64,000 nucleotides of DNA from the NCBI GenBank assembly GCA_948567375.1, contig OX419762.1, forward strand, positions 40,219,034-40,283,033, in the 5' to 3' direction. This stretch comes from Lunularia cruciata (taxonomy: Eukaryota > Streptophyta > Marchantiopsida > Lunulariales > Lunulariaceae). Positions within the stretch are counted from its first letter, which is position 1, and the number at the start of each line of letters is the position of its first letter. Position numbers and translations under genes: made by a program. A model generated the notes under the pieces. The model was not told the DNA's origin. It ran no database searches and was given only the letters and a program-made list of their open reading frames with translations. Of the stretch, positions 62,146 through 64,000 are shown piece by piece.

Positions 62146-63230
62146 TGTTGAATTAATAGATATTGCTTTGTTTGCATTACTTCCTCTAGGCTAAAATCCA
62201 ATAGCATAGTCTGTGACAAGTCTTCTCCCAATATAAGACAGAAAATCCAACTCAATGGTGCTTGTTCTAGGAAACAACATTGTGAGAGAGCCATAGTAGT
62301 CCATCAAATTGGGAAAGAAATCACCAAGCAAACTCCATCTTGTTGTAAAACATAATTTTCCTATGAGCACATTGACATCTTACTTCAAGATTGGTTCCTA
62401 TTGGTGTGCCTAAATGAGAGCTTTGTGCTCATCCACAATCAGATTGATGAGTAGGTGAATACCAAAAACTGTGCTAACAAATCTTGTGGATGAAATTGGA
62501 TGCCAACGTCTTGACCACCTTGTGCAATAATACTAGCCATAGAGCAAATAGATCAAAGAATAGTTTGTTATTGGCATCTTAGTGGAAATAGATTGAATCA
62601 ATTTTATTACATGCCACGATGGAGATGAGCCCAATATCTATAATGCCAATAGCTAGACATATTATTTAGAGGTGAAAATTGGTTTGATAACATCTGGAAG
62701 GATAATATATATGGTGGATTAAGTAGATCAGATAGAGATGTCACCAACAAAGTACTTCTATTAATAAGGTAGGAGTCAAAAACACCCTAAAAACTTTGGA
62801 GCTAATTTTAGAGGCCTAAACATATGAATTAGGCCTTGAAAATAAAAAGATTTCTTCCCCATTAAGGAAGAAAAACTTTCCTTTTTCCCATTATTTATCT
62901 TGTCAAGAGCTTTCCAATGGCACCTCACCCATGCAATTTTGAGCTTCCTAAAGGAAAATTTCTTAAAGATTCCTTCCAATCAAACTTGTTTGACCAACCA
63001 AATAGGACAAGACCCAACATGTCACCCATCCATGCAACTAATCTAAGTGTGTAGCTTGCTAACATGTCACCAATCCATGTTTTTGATCCAAGGGTGGAGC
63101 TTCTTTTGAGGAAATCCTCTTTTGATATATAATAAAGACAAGGTGCTCCTTTGGGGCATCACAATATTGAGTGCTTTTGTGTTTCTTATTGTGTTTCTCT
63201 TGGGTTCTCTCTTGTCATCGAAACATTACA
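62146..63230 (+). repeat. Putative 5' LTR of element E
   Basis: The sequence ends ...AAACATTACA at 63230, directly followed by a primer site. A TATA-like TATATAATA lies near 63125, about 100 bp before the LTR end, a sensible promoter position. The start at 62146 (TGTTGAATTAATAG) is a guess from the TG..CA rule; the second LTR is outside the window. Confidence 0.45.
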
Positions 63231-64000
63231 ATGGTATCAAAGCTTGGGTTTCAATCCAAGAGAGTGGATCCCCCCCTTGGAGGAATATGGGCTACTAAGA
63301 CAATAATTTCAAGGAGAGAAATTGTAATGCAATCAATGGATGAGGAGTGTTCTAGAGAGAGGATGGGATGGAGGCTCCTAGAGGACAATTTCTTGCAGCC
63401 TACTTTCTGTTCTTGGATCTTCCATATCAAGATTCCATATCAAGATTATGTACATACAATATGAGCAAGTGAGAGTATATCTTGTTTACCATTTTGGAGC
63501 ATAGTTCATAGATAGTAATGAATTCACCAAACCCAATGATTCTACATATGGTGGTATATGATAGAGAGTGGGGTTTGAGAACCTACATTTTGTTATAATG
63601 CAATGGATCTTAATATACCCAATCTTCTCTCTTTCAACACTCAAGTAGAAATCTATCATGTGGTTAGACCAAAAGTGATGTTTAAGGATTTTATAATCAA
63701 CAGTTTTGGTGAGGAATATTATCAACAAGTGATAACTTCTGAAGTCCCAATGGTAGTCCTAATAGTTTGTGCCTCCTCCTAATTGATCATATTAACTCTC
63801 TTTTGAAGTAGTACGTAGTGATTGAGAGTTAGCCTTGTGTAAGAATCATGGATTCATAGTTGTAGGATTTGATGTAAAGAATGTAAGGGATGTTGAACAA
63901 GTTTTGGAAGGTCAAGATGACCATGGAGGCATTGCAAAGTCAAGTATATAACTTCAAGAACAATTAGGCAATCCCAAAACCCAATACCAACAGTCAAAGT
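63231..64000 (+). mobile_element. LTR retrotransposon E, 5' internal part, cut by window edge
   Basis: Begins with the primer site. A short frame at 63171-63464 crosses it and no gag motif can be recognised in the remaining 750 bp, which contain several stops. Superfamily (copia or gypsy) cannot be decided from this piece. Confidence 0.5.
63232..63252 (+). other. Primer binding site of element E
   Basis: TGGTATCAAAGCTTGGGTTTC, complementary to the 3' end of plant initiator tRNA-Met apart from one or two positions. Confidence 0.8.

Noticed and set aside
1-64000. tRNA, rRNA or CRISPR arrays
   Set aside because: No T-loop GGTTCGAATCC-type motif with a matching acceptor, no rRNA stretch and no spaced direct-repeat array was found by eye.

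Overview
The window is nuclear DNA of a plant. It holds three intron-rich housekeeping genes, all on the minus strand and all with GT-AG introns, set in AT-rich DNA filled with decayed retrotransposons. The plant assignment rests on a plastid-type riboflavin deaminase with a long N-terminal extension, a Snu114 protein closest in my reading to plant GFA1/CLO, plant-type initiator-tRNA-Met primer sites in the LTR elements, and a short TTTAGGG-type repeat. The intron density and the retroelement mix would fit a seedless plant (bryophyte, lycophyte or fern), but that is a weak guess.

Layout. 1-4200: ruins of a plus-strand Ty3/gypsy element whose integrase tail carries a PHD-finger-like module. 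4200-8830: AT-rich DNA with one 97-bp tandem duplication. 9993-15801: SNU114/EFTUD2 (11 exons, 990 aa). 17250-29404: a nested block. An old gypsy family (C) has the order LTR-internal-LTR-internal; a chromodomain gypsy (A) sits inside its middle LTR; a solo LTR of A's own family sits inside A in the opposite orientation. 29405-36100: AT-rich DNA with a large imperfect inverted repeat and a 10-bp AT satellite. 36100-44163: a non-LTR retrotransposon (L1) split by a second, better preserved chromovirus (B) with a perfect TCAAG target-site duplication. 46455-49945: EIF3L (7 exons, 548 aa). 51581-54048: RIBD/PYRD (3 exons, 525 aa). 55026-57890: a second L copy (L2), which preserves the empty site of element B. 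58000-62145: AT-rich DNA with a third, short L fragment. 62146-64000: the 5' part of another plus-strand LTR element cut by the window edge.

The three genes are functionally unrelated: pre-mRNA splicing GTPase, translation-initiation subunit, riboflavin synthesis. Each gives an uninterrupted conceptual protein after splicing, so they look functional. All transposon coding regions seen are broken by stops, frameshifts or deletions.

The most interesting signals are: perfect three-unit heat-shock elements in every LTR of the A/B chromovirus family, upstream of a TATA box; a PHD-finger-like tail on a gypsy integrase; a non-LTR element with RT followed by a zinc knuckle and a restriction-like endonuclease region; and a perfect 29-bp hairpin in EIF3L intron 1.
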